Source: JBBTCX01 sp964494205 (GTDB taxonomy: Bacteria > Planctomycetota > Phycisphaerae > UBA1845). Taken from it: a stretch of 64,000 nt of DNA. Shown here one piece after another: positions 27,198-35,834 of the stretch. Location: the NCBI GenBank assembly GCA_964494205.1, contig CAZBRD010000002.1:473067-537066 (forward strand). Direction: 5' to 3'. The notes beneath the pieces are model-generated. The model was not told the origin of the DNA. It searched no databases and was given only the letters and a program-made list of their open reading frames with translations. Within the stretch, counting starts at the first letter, position 1. Every line of letters begins with the position of its first letter. The position numbers were made by a program, and so were the translations under genes.

Positions 27198-28136
27198 ATG
27201 ATTCGGATATCGCTGGTCATCCCATTCTACAACTCGGAAAGCACCCTTCCGCCGCTCTTGGAATCGATGCGCCATCAAACAATTGCGCCGCATGAATACG
27301 AAATCATCATGGTCGACGACGGCTCGACCGATCGTTCCGCACAACTAGTAACCGCAAACCCCCAGATCATTCTGCTTACGCAAACCAATAGCGGTCCGGG
27401 CGCGGCGCGAAACCTGGGAACGAGTCGGGCTCAGGGGCGAGTCATCGCCTATACCGACTCCGACTGCGTGCTGCCGCCAACGTTTCTGCAGGATCACATT
27501 GAACTACACGAAAGAGAGCCGACCATTGCGGGATTGTGCGGGTCCGTCGCCCCCGCGCAGCGACTTCCGTACGGCTCGCCTGTATTGGCCGACCACCTGT
27601 GTAGCTGGTTCAACGCTCATGGACATCAAAAGCAACGGGCTCCTGAGTATTTGTGGGGCGCGAACATGAGCGTCAAGCGCTGCGTTCACGAAGCGGGCGT
27701 GCGTTGGAGTGAGTCTCGAGTTACCGGTGAAGACGTAGATTTCTCGCACCAGCTCAGCAAACTAGGCCTGCGACTCTATTTCGAGCCGAAGCTTATGGTT
27801 CGACATTACGACCGGACCACGCTGCGAGGCTATCTTCGGCATCAGTATAATTGGGGATTCCACGCACCGTTCATCCGCGGCCGTACCAAGTCACTCGCAT
27901 ATTCTCGGCTATTTCCCGCGAGCGTACGCTTGGCGCGGATTTTCTCACCCGCGATTCTGGTTGGATATACCGCGCTGGTGGCGAGGGCGTGGTGGCGTCA
28001 CCGGCCGCTTGGACTACTCAGCTCGTTACCCCTCATAGTTCTTGGGAAGGTCGCATACGCAAGCGGCGCGATCGCCGGTACCAAGGCGCTGGCGCATGGT
28101 TCATTTCCCGTGCTAGCCGATCGCCGCGCGGGATAA
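27198..28136 (+). CDS. Family 2 glycosyltransferase
   Basis: The GT-A fold is clear: ISLVIPFYNSESTLPPLLES at the N-terminus, MVDDGSTDRS, then the DXD-like YTDSDCVLPP near residue 85 and a GEDVDFSHQL acceptor-site motif near 175. The C-terminal part has one or two hydrophobic segments that may anchor it to the membrane. It probably adds a sugar to a lipid-linked or cell-surface glycan. An ATG is used; a GTG 12 bases upstream is possible. The radical SAM gene begins 14 bases after its stop. Confidence 0.87.
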   Translation: MIRISLVIPFYNSESTLPPLLESMRHQTIAPHEYEIIMVDDGSTDRSAQLVTANPQIILLTQTNSGPGAARNLGTSRAQGRVIAYTDSDCVLPPTFLQDHIELHEREPTIAGLCGSVAPAQRLPYGSPVLADHLCSWFNAHGHQKQRAPEYLWGANMSVKRCVHEAGVRWSESRVTGEDVDFSHQLSKLGLRLYFEPKLMVRHYDRTTLRGYLRHQYNWGFHAPFIRGRTKSLAYSRLFPASVRLARIFSPAILVGYTALVARAWWRHRPLGLLSSLPLIVLGKVAYASGAIAGTKALAHGSFPVLADRRAG

Positions 28137-28150
28137 GGAGGATTGGTCCA

Positions 28151-29173
28151 TTGTCATTACCATTGCGCATACTTTCACATTGGGTTCGGCCGAAGTTTCA
28201 GCATTTGATTTTTCACGTGACCGACAAATGCAATCTTCGCTGCAAGCATTGCTTCGTCGACCTGACGGAACGCAATACGATGACTGCGGCGAACGCGCGA
28301 GATGTCGCGAACACGCTTGGCCGCCTTTCATGGGTGGACATCGGAGGCGGCGAGCCGTTCCTGCTTGACGAATTGGCCGACCTGGTAGCCCCGTTTGATT
28401 GCGATGTTCTCGGGATCCCCACGAACGGACATTTTCCCGAACAAATTGCCGCGGCAACTACTGCTATCCTAAAATCCTCCCGCGCCAAGAATCTGGTTGT
28501 CAGCGTGTCTATAGAGGGTTTTGAAGAACAGCATGCGGCTATTCGCATCAACAAGCGCAACTACCAACTTGCATTCGAAACGCTGCGACAACTTCGGGCG
28601 ATGGCCAGCTCCGAACCAAGGCTGCGAATTAAGTGCAATACGGTGGTCACCAATCAAAACAGCGATACCCTGATTCCGTTCATGAAGTTCATGCGCGAAT
28701 CCGGCCTGCTGGACTTCCACTCGATCATTCTGCTCAGGGGGAATCCGCATAAGCCCGAAATCGAGTTGCCCTATCTGGAAAACCTCAAGCGCCTGCGGCC
28801 CGCGATATTCGAAATTCTTGACAGCTATCTGTGGGGCAGCGGACTCTTGATGCGCGGATTCCTGCGAAAATACTATCGATTCCTTTGGGATGTCTCGCTG
28901 GACACGCTCGAGCAAGGCACTCAGATCATCCCATGCACCGGCGGACAAACGCACCTGGTGATATGGGCCAACGGTGATGTGGCGTCCTGTGAACTTCTTC
29001 CCCCGATCGGCAACATGCACCGCACGCCACTCAAAGCGATACTGCGCGGCGATGAGCTTGGTTCGCAAGTAACGGGCATTAAGAACAACGAATGCTCCTG
29101 CACACACAACTGCGTGATGCTGGACTCCATCCTATTCAATCCGAAGAACTACGCGGCGATGATTGCTTCTTAA
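28151..29173 (+). CDS. Radical SAM protein with SPASM-like C-terminus
   Basis: The 340-residue protein has the [4Fe-4S] motif CNLRCKHC (CX3CX2C) near residue 30, followed by the GGEPFL SAM-binding motif. The C-terminal region carries additional cysteines (IPCTGG, ASCELL, ECSCTHNC), as in SPASM auxiliary-cluster proteins. The start is TTG with a perfect AAGGAGG nine bases upstream. The frame is open further up, inside the glycosyltransferase gene, but the ribosome site decides. Tight coupling to a GT2 suggests modification of a glycan or lipid-carrier precursor rather than a peptide; no precursor peptide was seen. Confidence 0.85.
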   Translation: MSLPLRILSHWVRPKFQHLIFHVTDKCNLRCKHCFVDLTERNTMTAANARDVANTLGRLSWVDIGGGEPFLLDELADLVAPFDCDVLGIPTNGHFPEQIAAATTAILKSSRAKNLVVSVSIEGFEEQHAAIRINKRNYQLAFETLRQLRAMASSEPRLRIKCNTVVTNQNSDTLIPFMKFMRESGLLDFHSIILLRGNPHKPEIELPYLENLKRLRPAIFEILDSYLWGSGLLMRGFLRKYYRFLWDVSLDTLEQGTQIIPCTGGQTHLVIWANGDVASCELLPPIGNMHRTPLKAILRGDELGSQVTGIKNNECSCTHNCVMLDSILFNPKNYAAMIAS

Positions 29174-29229
29174 CGCCCTCGCCTGACCGTGCAAGGAATC
29201 GCACACAAGCGACAGCCGGCTAGTGTCAA

Positions 29230-30876
29230 TCAGACAAACTTCAGCTTTTTGGCAGCCAATAGACACATGCGAAGGAGCATCCACCCGTGTCGGAATCGGG
29301 AGATGTTGGTTTCGCCGTACGTTCGCGCTTTGTAGTGCACGGGCACGTCGACGATTTTGAGATTTAGCTTGGCGGCACCGAGGAGCAGGTCAAAATCTCC
29401 AAAGGGATCAATCTTGCCGAAGTAGGTGCGGTTCGCGGCGATGCGTTCATAGTCCGCGCGGGACAGCACTTTGGTACCACAGAGTGTGTCGCGAAAGTGC
29501 TGTGAAAGCAGATACGTGAACATCCAACCAAAAAATTTGTTGCCCAACAGGTTGAGGAATCGCATGGCGTTGCGATCCATCAGATACACCATACGCGAGC
29601 CGTTGATAAACTCACCCGCCCCCGACGTGATCACTTCGTGAAATGAGGTTAGTTCTTCCGGCGGAACGCTGATATCCGCATCGAGAATGTAGAGAATGTC
29701 ACCCTTGGCCGCGGCAAATCCCTTTCGCACCGCGTCGCCCTTGCCGGATCCATCCTGTCGCAATGCGCGTAGTGTTAACGGCCCTTTGTAGGTGTCGACG
29801 GTTTCACGGATCACATCCCATGTGTCGTCGGTACTATTTCCCTCAACGAAAATCACTTCTTGTTCATTGGCAAGCCTCGGTATGCGCTGGAGGAGTTGTT
29901 TGATGTGTCCCGCCTCGTTACGCGCGGGAACGACGATCGACACGCTGTTCAACTCGCTCGGTTGACGACGATCGGCACGGACGGGGCGCGCGATCACTAC
30001 ATAGTTCAGTCCCAGCAGGTGCAGAAACGGCAAATTGCCGAGCAGGCGATTGCATAACGACGAGAGCAGAGGAATGTGAACGGGGAGAATCGTCATGCCG
30101 AACGAACGAATGGTTTCGAATCCGCCGAGCCTGAGCAGGTGTATGACTTCATCGGTGGGAAGCCAGTTGGGCTCGGGTGCTCGTTGCTTGATGCCCAGCC
30201 ACTCCATCAGACGCAGCGCCGGCTGCCATACCCGACTGTAGTGTACGATGATCGCGCGGGTGCGCGCATGGCACACATGCTGGACGGATCGAAACAACGT
30301 TTGCAGATCATAGACATTTCCAAGCGATTGGCAGAATAGAACGTAATCGAATTTCTCGTTCAGCTCGTGGACGTCTTCAAAGCGCATCCTGAAGAAACGC
30401 AGGTCCGCGTACCGCTTTCGGGCCTCCGCGATTTGCGTGCTGTCAGCGTCGATGCCGACGCCGACACTGGGGTTCAACGAGGCAAGCATCTCGCCGCGAC
30501 CGCAACCGATTTCTAGAACCCGGGCACCGGGCTCCACGATCTGCGAAAGCCTTTTTTGGATTCGGCCATAGTAGTAGCGTGCGAGCGGATGTCGCTCACG
30601 TGCGTGGCACGAGCCCTGGGATTCTTGCTGCCGTATTTCAGCGGAAAGCTGATTCTTTGGTTCTTCTTGACCGAGTTTACAAGGCCGAAAATCGGCGAGG
30701 CGCTCCAGAGCTGCAGTCGGATCCACGGTCACAGATGATGTGGTTTGTGCGATTTCAAGCGTAGAGGTAGAGCGTTCGTCCTGACTCATTCCAATCGTCC
30801 GTGCTTTGCGAAGGAACCCGAATAGCGCATGCCAGACCATCAGCCCGTCACGGCGCTGATTCTCGCTCGCGTCCAT
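29230..30876 (-). CDS. Methyltransferase-glycosyltransferase fusion
   Basis: The protein joins two enzymes. Residues of about 95-300 form a class I SAM methyltransferase with the GxGxG motif VLEIGCGRGEML and the acidic GVGIDAD. Residues of about 315-548 form a GT2 of the dolichol-phosphate-mannose synthase type: VSIVVPARNEAGHIKQLLQR, FVEGNSTDDTWD, ILDADISVPPEEL and the C-terminal YGETNISRFRHGW. The about 90-residue N-terminal stretch is not recognisable. The ATG is chosen three codons inside an upstream TTG. It faces the radical SAM gene and probably supplies an activated lipid-linked sugar and a methylation step for the same glycan. Confidence 0.85.
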   Translation of the reverse strand: MDASENQRRDGLMVWHALFGFLRKARTIGMSQDERSTSTLEIAQTTSSVTVDPTAALERLADFRPCKLGQEEPKNQLSAEIRQQESQGSCHARERHPLARYYYGRIQKRLSQIVEPGARVLEIGCGRGEMLASLNPSVGVGIDADSTQIAEARKRYADLRFFRMRFEDVHELNEKFDYVLFCQSLGNVYDLQTLFRSVQHVCHARTRAIIVHYSRVWQPALRLMEWLGIKQRAPEPNWLPTDEVIHLLRLGGFETIRSFGMTILPVHIPLLSSLCNRLLGNLPFLHLLGLNYVVIARPVRADRRQPSELNSVSIVVPARNEAGHIKQLLQRIPRLANEQEVIFVEGNSTDDTWDVIRETVDTYKGPLTLRALRQDGSGKGDAVRKGFAAAKGDILYILDADISVPPEELTSFHEVITSGAGEFINGSRMVYLMDRNAMRFLNLLGNKFFGWMFTYLLSQHFRDTLCGTKVLSRADYERIAANRTYFGKIDPFGDFDLLLGAAKLNLKIVDVPVHYKARTYGETNISRFRHGWMLLRMCLLAAKKLKFV

Positions 30877-30923
30877 GTGGACCAATCTGGTATCTCAAAG
30901 TTATCGGCGGATAAGGAAGGCGA

Positions 30924-31652
30924 ATGAAATTGACATGTTGCGATGCCGGGCGGTTTATCGGGTACGGGTTGGAAATCACGGGCAATCTGTTAACGTGGGA
31001 CTGCATGGAGACGCGAATTCAACATGCAATTGACCTGGTTGAAGCCCACCTGAGAACGGTCGACGACCACTATGCTTTGCCACGGGATGGAGCGCGGTTT
31101 TGTTACGCGCTGGCAATGGCGAGTCGAGCTCGGCGGATGGTCGAAATCGGAACGGGGTATGGGTACAGCACTCTATGGCTAACCGCTGCATTGGCGGAAA
31201 CATCAAGAACGCAGAATCACGGAAAGCCGAAACCGACACGCGAACAAGATGTTAATGGACCAATCAGTGATCCGTCGGACACGGCACCATTGCCTTTCGA
31301 ACTGATCACGATTGATCACGATGCGCGGAAGGTAGCGGCTGCACGCAAGGGGCTCGAAGCGGCGGGACTAAGCGAGTTTGTACGTTTCGAGTCGGGACAC
31401 GCGCTGGAAGTTTTGGAGCGGATCGAAGGGCCGATCGACTTTGTGCTGAATGACGCGGACAAGGATCATTGCCAGCGGTACGTGGAGTTACTGGCAGGCA
31501 AGATGCAGCCCCAGAGCGTTATCGTCACCGACAATGTCGAAACGCACGCCGTGCAATTGGCGGCGTTCTTGCGCTGGATTCGCACGCACGAGGACTTCTT
31601 TTCGACGCCGGTTTCAGTGGGAAATGGGATGGAAGTGAGTGTGAAAACATGA
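30924..31652 (+). CDS. Class I SAM-dependent (O-)methyltransferase
   Basis: MVEIGTGYGYSTLWLTAAL is the SAM-binding motif I, ELITIDHDARKVAAARKGLE motif II, and DFVLNDADKDHCQRYVELL the metal-binding acidic motif seen in caffeoyl-CoA O-methyltransferase-like enzymes. A poorly conserved insertion of about 30 residues (TQNHGKPKPTREQD...) sits between the first and second motif. AAGGAAGG before the ATG supports the start. It is divergent from the methyltransferase-GT fusion and may work in the same pathway; the substrate is unknown. Confidence 0.8.
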   Translation: MKLTCCDAGRFIGYGLEITGNLLTWDCMETRIQHAIDLVEAHLRTVDDHYALPRDGARFCYALAMASRARRMVEIGTGYGYSTLWLTAALAETSRTQNHGKPKPTREQDVNGPISDPSDTAPLPFELITIDHDARKVAAARKGLEAAGLSEFVRFESGHALEVLERIEGPIDFVLNDADKDHCQRYVELLAGKMQPQSVIVTDNVETHAVQLAAFLRWIRTHEDFFSTPVSVGNGMEVSVKT

Positions 31653-31771
31653 GTTCCGAAGAGTTCGGTTTCACACTTATTAACCAAGTCGTTGCAGTTG
31701 GGTGATATTCATGCCGCCCCGAGTTCATGGGACGTCTTCCGAGTAGGTTCCAATTCTAATTGCAAATCCCT

Positions 31772-32485
31772 TCACTCACCTTGTGATGGTTCTCGTGCCG
31801 CATAGAACGGATATTGGTCGCCGCCGGAGCCGAGGATGAGTTCGGGAATCAGGTTCAAGTCGGACGTGTAACCGAAGATGCCATCGACGCGGGTTTCGGT
31901 TTCGTCGAGCGTGCCCCATGCGTAGACGATGACTTTGCTCACTTGAATTCCGAAGAGGCGGACCTCGGCTGGGATTGCGAAGCCCACCTGATCGTCTACT
32001 TGGGCTCCGTACGAAGCTGCAGCGAACGTGAGGCCGGGAACGCGCGTGCCGTGGAACTGGTTGTCGATGGGCAGCTCGTCGCCGAGAAGATTCGGGAGGT
32101 AATAATGATTGTCCGTAACGCCGGTCGCGACGCCGGCTTCGTCGAAGTGGCCGCGAAACATGAGGGCGTCGACGGCCACTCGTTCTAGCAAGCCGCCAGT
32201 GAGTAGACCACCGTATGGACTCATTGCTGGGGTTTCGACAGAGTCGTCGATGGGGGCGCGACGGGCTTGCCATACACCGTTGGCAAAAGACTCTGGGCCG
32301 CTGTTGATCGGGGCGGCCTGACGAACGTCGTCAGGGAGGACGACTTCAAGTTCGGCGGGGAGATCGGGAGGTCCAAAGCAGCCGGTGGTTGCGATCGACA
32401 GAGAGACCAGTAGCGAAAGCGCGAGGAGTTTTCGTAAGCAGGTCCGGCTCAAATTGCTTATGTTCATGTTAGCCATCGATTTCAT
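31772..32485 (-). CDS. Hypothetical lipoprotein
   Basis: An N-terminal basic stretch is followed by LLALSLLVSLSIATTGC, a clear lipobox with Cys near residue 35. The mature part of about 200 residues has no motif I recognise; it contains short Gly/Pro-rich turns and ends GSGGDQYPFYAAREP. The start is chosen as the first ATG before the signal peptide; the frame is open for another 140 bases upstream without a good ribosome site. Probable periplasmic membrane-anchored protein. Confidence 0.6.
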   Translation of the reverse strand: MKSMANMNISNLSRTCLRKLLALSLLVSLSIATTGCFGPPDLPAELEVVLPDDVRQAAPINSGPESFANGVWQARRAPIDDSVETPAMSPYGGLLTGGLLERVAVDALMFRGHFDEAGVATGVTDNHYYLPNLLGDELPIDNQFHGTRVPGLTFAAASYGAQVDDQVGFAIPAEVRLFGIQVSKVIVYAWGTLDETETRVDGIFGYTSDLNLIPELILGSGGDQYPFYAAREPSQGE

Positions 32486-32731
32486 GTCTTGAGAGTTTAC
32501 ATCTTGGCCGCAGCTGGTGCGGCGTCTGGCCCGATTCGTGAACGAGCATAAGTCCCGGGTCTTTCGTGTCAAATTGCGGTACAAAGTGCATGACGAGTGC
32601 AATAAGCGTTCGTGCGGTTCACCCAAGACAAATAGTCTGCCCTTTGATAGCGTACTGAGGATGAGAACGGCGTCAGCACCAAGTCGTTTGGTTATTCAAA
32701 TCTTCAAGGTGAAGCACCAAGGGGCATCGAT

Positions 32732-32977
32732 TTGATTATTGAAGTAATGTTCTTCGGACCCGCAAAGGAGGCGGCTGGGAATGATCGCGTATCCGTGGAG
32801 GTTGGGGAACGCGCTACGGTGGCGGAAGTGCGCGAGCGATTGGCTTCGCGGAGCGAAAGCTTGAAGAAGCTGTTAAAAGTGGCGCGGATTGCGCGCAACC
32901 GTGAGTTTGTGGGTGATGATGCAATCGTGCTTTCGGGGGATGAGATCGCAGTGATTCCGCCCGTTTCAGGTGGGTGA
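32732..32977 (+). CDS. moaD: Molybdopterin synthase small subunit MoaD
   Basis: The 81-residue ubiquitin-like protein ends in the required Gly-Gly (PPVSGG), which is thiocarboxylated to deliver sulfur to precursor Z. The core IIEVMFFGPAKEAAGNDRV and the VVLSGDEIAVIPPVSGG-type C-terminus are typical. It starts with TTG preceded by AAGGGG. The partner moaE is next. No other molybdopterin genes are in the window. Confidence 0.9.
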   Translation: MIIEVMFFGPAKEAAGNDRVSVEVGERATVAEVRERLASRSESLKKLLKVARIARNREFVGDDAIVLSGDEIAVIPPVSGG

Positions 32978-33108
32978 AAAGATTATCGATTGGCGATTTT
33001 ACGAGTTTGGAACCGCCAAAACAGGAATGTAACTAGTAGAAAAGAATTAGATCAAGAAGCTGATTTCGGAATAATGATTGGGTCTGATCCCGATCGGACG
33101 GCACGCCT

Positions 33109-33588
33109 ATGACAAGTTTCATTGACGGCAGAATCATGATTGAACTGGTCGATGGACCGATTCCCATCGATCGGATTCGGCAGTTCATATTTCGAGATGT
33201 GACATGCGGTGGCATCGCGACGTTTGAGGGTGTCACGCGGATGGAGACGGATGCGACGCATGGGAGACTTGCTCATCTTTACTACGAGGCCTTTGCAGAG
33301 ATGGCTGTCGAAAAGATGTACGAGCTGGCGGCGAGTGCGATGGCCACGTGGGGACTCGGGCCGGTTGCGGTTGTGCATCGACTTGGTCCGGTGAGGCCCG
33401 GTGAGGCGTCGGTTTGCATCATGGCAGCGGCTGGGCATCGCGGTGAGGCCTTCGAAGCGTGCAAGTGGCTCATTGATAAGCTGAAGCGCGAAGTTCCCAT
33501 CTGGAAGAAGGACGTCTTTGAGGATGGGTTTACGAAGTGGGTGCAAGGGGAAACGCCAAAAAGTCCAAACGTCGAAACGTCAAAATAG
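33109..33588 (+). CDS. moaE: Molybdopterin synthase catalytic subunit MoaE
   Basis: MoaE with MoaD converts precursor Z to molybdopterin. Signatures are CGGIATFEGVTR near the start, LYYEAFAEMAVEKM, VVHRLGPVRPGEASV and the catalytic lysines in CKWLIDKLKREVPIWKKDVF. The family usually starts at MIELVDGPI, nine codons downstream of the ATG taken here, so the true start may be 33136. A short Lys/Ser-rich tail follows the last conserved motif. It pairs with moaD 130 bases upstream. Confidence 0.92.
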   Translation: MTSFIDGRIMIELVDGPIPIDRIRQFIFRDVTCGGIATFEGVTRMETDATHGRLAHLYYEAFAEMAVEKMYELAASAMATWGLGPVAVVHRLGPVRPGEASVCIMAAAGHRGEAFEACKWLIDKLKREVPIWKKDVFEDGFTKWVQGETPKSPNVETSK

Positions 33589-33669
33589 CGGATTCTCGGT
33601 TGTTAGTTTTCGATTGGGTCGACAGAACCACCAAGGCACAAAGACACTAAAGTTGAGAAGTAAACTTGC

Positions 33670-34491
33670 ATGGCTAAAAGCGCGAAGGACAGAGTGGTTG
33701 CGGGTGGCCGGGCGAGCAGCAGAGTGCAACCGAAGAAGACCGCGCGCGGTTCCGGAGCATTGAAAAAAGGGAAAGTTGGGCGTGGCGATCGTACAACAAG
33801 AAGCAGCCGCGAGTCGATTGTTCTCATAGATGAATCTTTGCAGGTCAAAAAGCGACGAGTAGGAAAGATCTTGGCCGGCTTGCATGAGTTGTATCCAGAC
33901 GCGACGTGTGCGCTCACGCATTCTGATCCGTTACAGTTACTGATTTCGACGATTCTCTCTGCGCAATCAACGGATGAAACGGTGAACAAAGTGACCCCGG
34001 TCTTGTTCGCGAAATACCCGACCGCGCGAGCGATCGCCGACGCGCCAAGAGAGCACATCGAAGAGATCATTCACGCGACCGGTTTCTTTCGACAGAAAGC
34101 CAAGAACATTCAGGAGACTTGTCGGCGAATTGAAGAAGAATTCGGCGGCAAAGTTCCTGACACTCTGGAGCAACTGATCACATTGCCAGGGGCTGCACGA
34201 AAGACAGCCAACGTCGTGCTGGGAACATGGTTCGGAAAGAACGAAGGCGTCGTCGTTGATACACATGTGGGTCGGCTTACGACGCGACTCGGCCTGACTT
34301 GGACGAGCAAAGATACGAAAGACGCGGTAAAGATTGAGCGGGATTTGATGGAGATTCTCCCGCGAGAGGAGTGGACATTCTTCAGCCACGCACTGATCTG
34401 GCACGGGCGAAGAGTTTGCTCCGCGCGGAAACCGAAATGCGAGGCATGCGTGCTCGCAAAACAATGCCCGTCGGCGGGAACATTCGAGTAG
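33670..34491 (+). CDS. nth: Endonuclease III (Nth) with basic N-terminal extension
   Basis: This base-excision repair glycosylase/AP lyase removes oxidised pyrimidines. The HhH motif LPGAARKTANVVL with the catalytic Lys, the catalytic Asp in VVDTHVGRL, and the [4Fe-4S] cluster C-X6-C-X2-C-X5-C (CSARKPKCEACVLAKQC) are all present. The about 60-residue Lys/Arg/Ser-rich N-terminal extension is not part of the fold. It could bind DNA or be a misplaced start, but no better internal start with a ribosome site was seen. Confidence 0.94.
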   Translation: MAKSAKDRVVAGGRASSRVQPKKTARGSGALKKGKVGRGDRTTRSSRESIVLIDESLQVKKRRVGKILAGLHELYPDATCALTHSDPLQLLISTILSAQSTDETVNKVTPVLFAKYPTARAIADAPREHIEEIIHATGFFRQKAKNIQETCRRIEEEFGGKVPDTLEQLITLPGAARKTANVVLGTWFGKNEGVVVDTHVGRLTTRLGLTWTSKDTKDAVKIERDLMEILPREEWTFFSHALIWHGRRVCSARKPKCEACVLAKQCPSAGTFE

Positions 34492-34751
34492 TCGATGTCC
34501 CCGAAACTGCATCACCCGCGCGCCTTTCATCGATCTCTCATTAAGGAAATGATCGAGCATTGTGGCACCGGTTTTCAACCGGTCATGCGACTGGTTGCAA
34601 ACCCGTCCCACATGATTTCAAACTTTCAAAGATTTCGCATATCACAAAAACAATCACTCCATTGACTACTGTCGTTTCCGTCATTCAATTCTCTGAAGAG
34701 TGCATCAATGCAAATACTTGTAGCCGATGGCGGCGCGGTAGAGAGAAATCC

Positions 34752-35708
34752 ATGAAAATCGTCATACTTGGCGGATCGGGACAAGTTGGAAACATTCTCG
34801 CGCGGGCGTTTCACGCTGACGGGCATGAGGTCGTCGTGATGAGTCGAAAGTCTGCACCAGTCGCATGGCGAATTGTGACGTGGGATGGCAAAACGGTGGG
34901 GGAGTGGGCTCGCGAGATCGATGGCGCCGATGTCGTAATCAACCTCGCAGGTCGAAGCGTCAACTGTCGGTACAATGCGCGCAATCTGCGGGAGATGATG
35001 GACTCGCGCGTCGAGTCGACGCGCGCGGTGGGGGAAGCAATCGCGCGGGCACGGCGTCCGCCGAAAGTCTGGTTGCAGGCATCCACTGCTACGATCTATG
35101 CGCATCGGTTTGACGCTGCGAACGATGAGGCGACCGGAATCATCGGCGGAAACGAGCCGGCTGCGCCCGCGTATTGGAAAATCAGCATCGACATCGCGAC
35201 AGCCTGGGAGCGAACTTGCATGGAATCGCAGACACCCAATACACGGAAGGTGTTGATGCGATCAGCCGTCGTGTTGAGTCCAGATCGCGGCGGGATTTTT
35301 GATACGCTGCTGGGCTTGGTGCGACGCGGACTGGGCGGAAAGAACGGAAGCGGAAAGCAGTTCATCTCATGGATTCACGACCGTGATTTCGTTCGCGCCG
35401 TAAAGTGGTTGATCGAACGCGATGATGTTGCAGGCGCAGTCAATCTTGCCTCGCCAAATCCTTTGCCGAATGCACCGTTCATGCGCGCGTTACGGCAGGC
35501 TTGGGGAACGAAAGTCGGACTACCGGCCACGGAGTGGATGCTAAGGATCGGGGCTCTGCTGCTGCGAACGGACACCGAGTTGATTCTAAAGAGCCGTCGC
35601 GTGGTGCCGGGTCGCTTGCTGGAAGCAGGTTACCACTTCGAGTTTCCCGATTGGACATCGGCAGCCGGGGATCTTTGTGCAAGGTGGCGGCACTCTGTTC
35701 GTCGGTGA
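34752..35708 (+). CDS. NAD(P)-dependent epimerase, TIGR01777 family
   Basis: The Rossmann motif KIVILGGSGQVGNILARAF starts at residue 2, INLAGRSVNCRYNARN is the family's distinctive segment near 65, and the C-terminal DUF1731-like part (GLPATEWMLRIGALLLRTDT, then LKSRRVVPGRLLEAGY) is complete. This is the SulA/SDR39U1-type epimerase group whose substrates are mostly unknown. The 318-residue length is normal. The ATG is preceded by AGAGAGAAATCC. A partial duplicate of its 3' end lies after the kinase gene downstream. Confidence 0.88.
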   Translation: MKIVILGGSGQVGNILARAFHADGHEVVVMSRKSAPVAWRIVTWDGKTVGEWAREIDGADVVINLAGRSVNCRYNARNLREMMDSRVESTRAVGEAIARARRPPKVWLQASTATIYAHRFDAANDEATGIIGGNEPAAPAYWKISIDIATAWERTCMESQTPNTRKVLMRSAVVLSPDRGGIFDTLLGLVRRGLGGKNGSGKQFISWIHDRDFVRAVKWLIERDDVAGAVNLASPNPLPNAPFMRALRQAWGTKVGLPATEWMLRIGALLLRTDTELILKSRRVVPGRLLEAGYHFEFPDWTSAAGDLCARWRHSVRR

Positions 35709-35796
35709 ACCTCGAAAGGCCATGATGCGCCCGTCATCGACTATGCCGAACATCTCTGTCTCGCTGTCGTCCAGGTAAATGACGCCTGATCGGGTC

Positions 35797-35824
35797 TTGT
35801 ACGGAGTACAAAATACTTTATACA
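35797..35824 (+). promoter_or_regulatory. Kinase promoter with overlapping palindromic operator
   Basis: TTGTAC (-35) and TATACA (-10) are spaced by 16 bases. The -35 box is half of a perfect palindrome TTGTAC-GGA-GTACAA, so a dimeric repressor bound here would block the polymerase. The predicted transcription start falls about four bases before the kinase ATG, suggesting a leaderless message. Confidence 0.55.
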
Positions 35825-35834
35825 CTCGTCCTTT

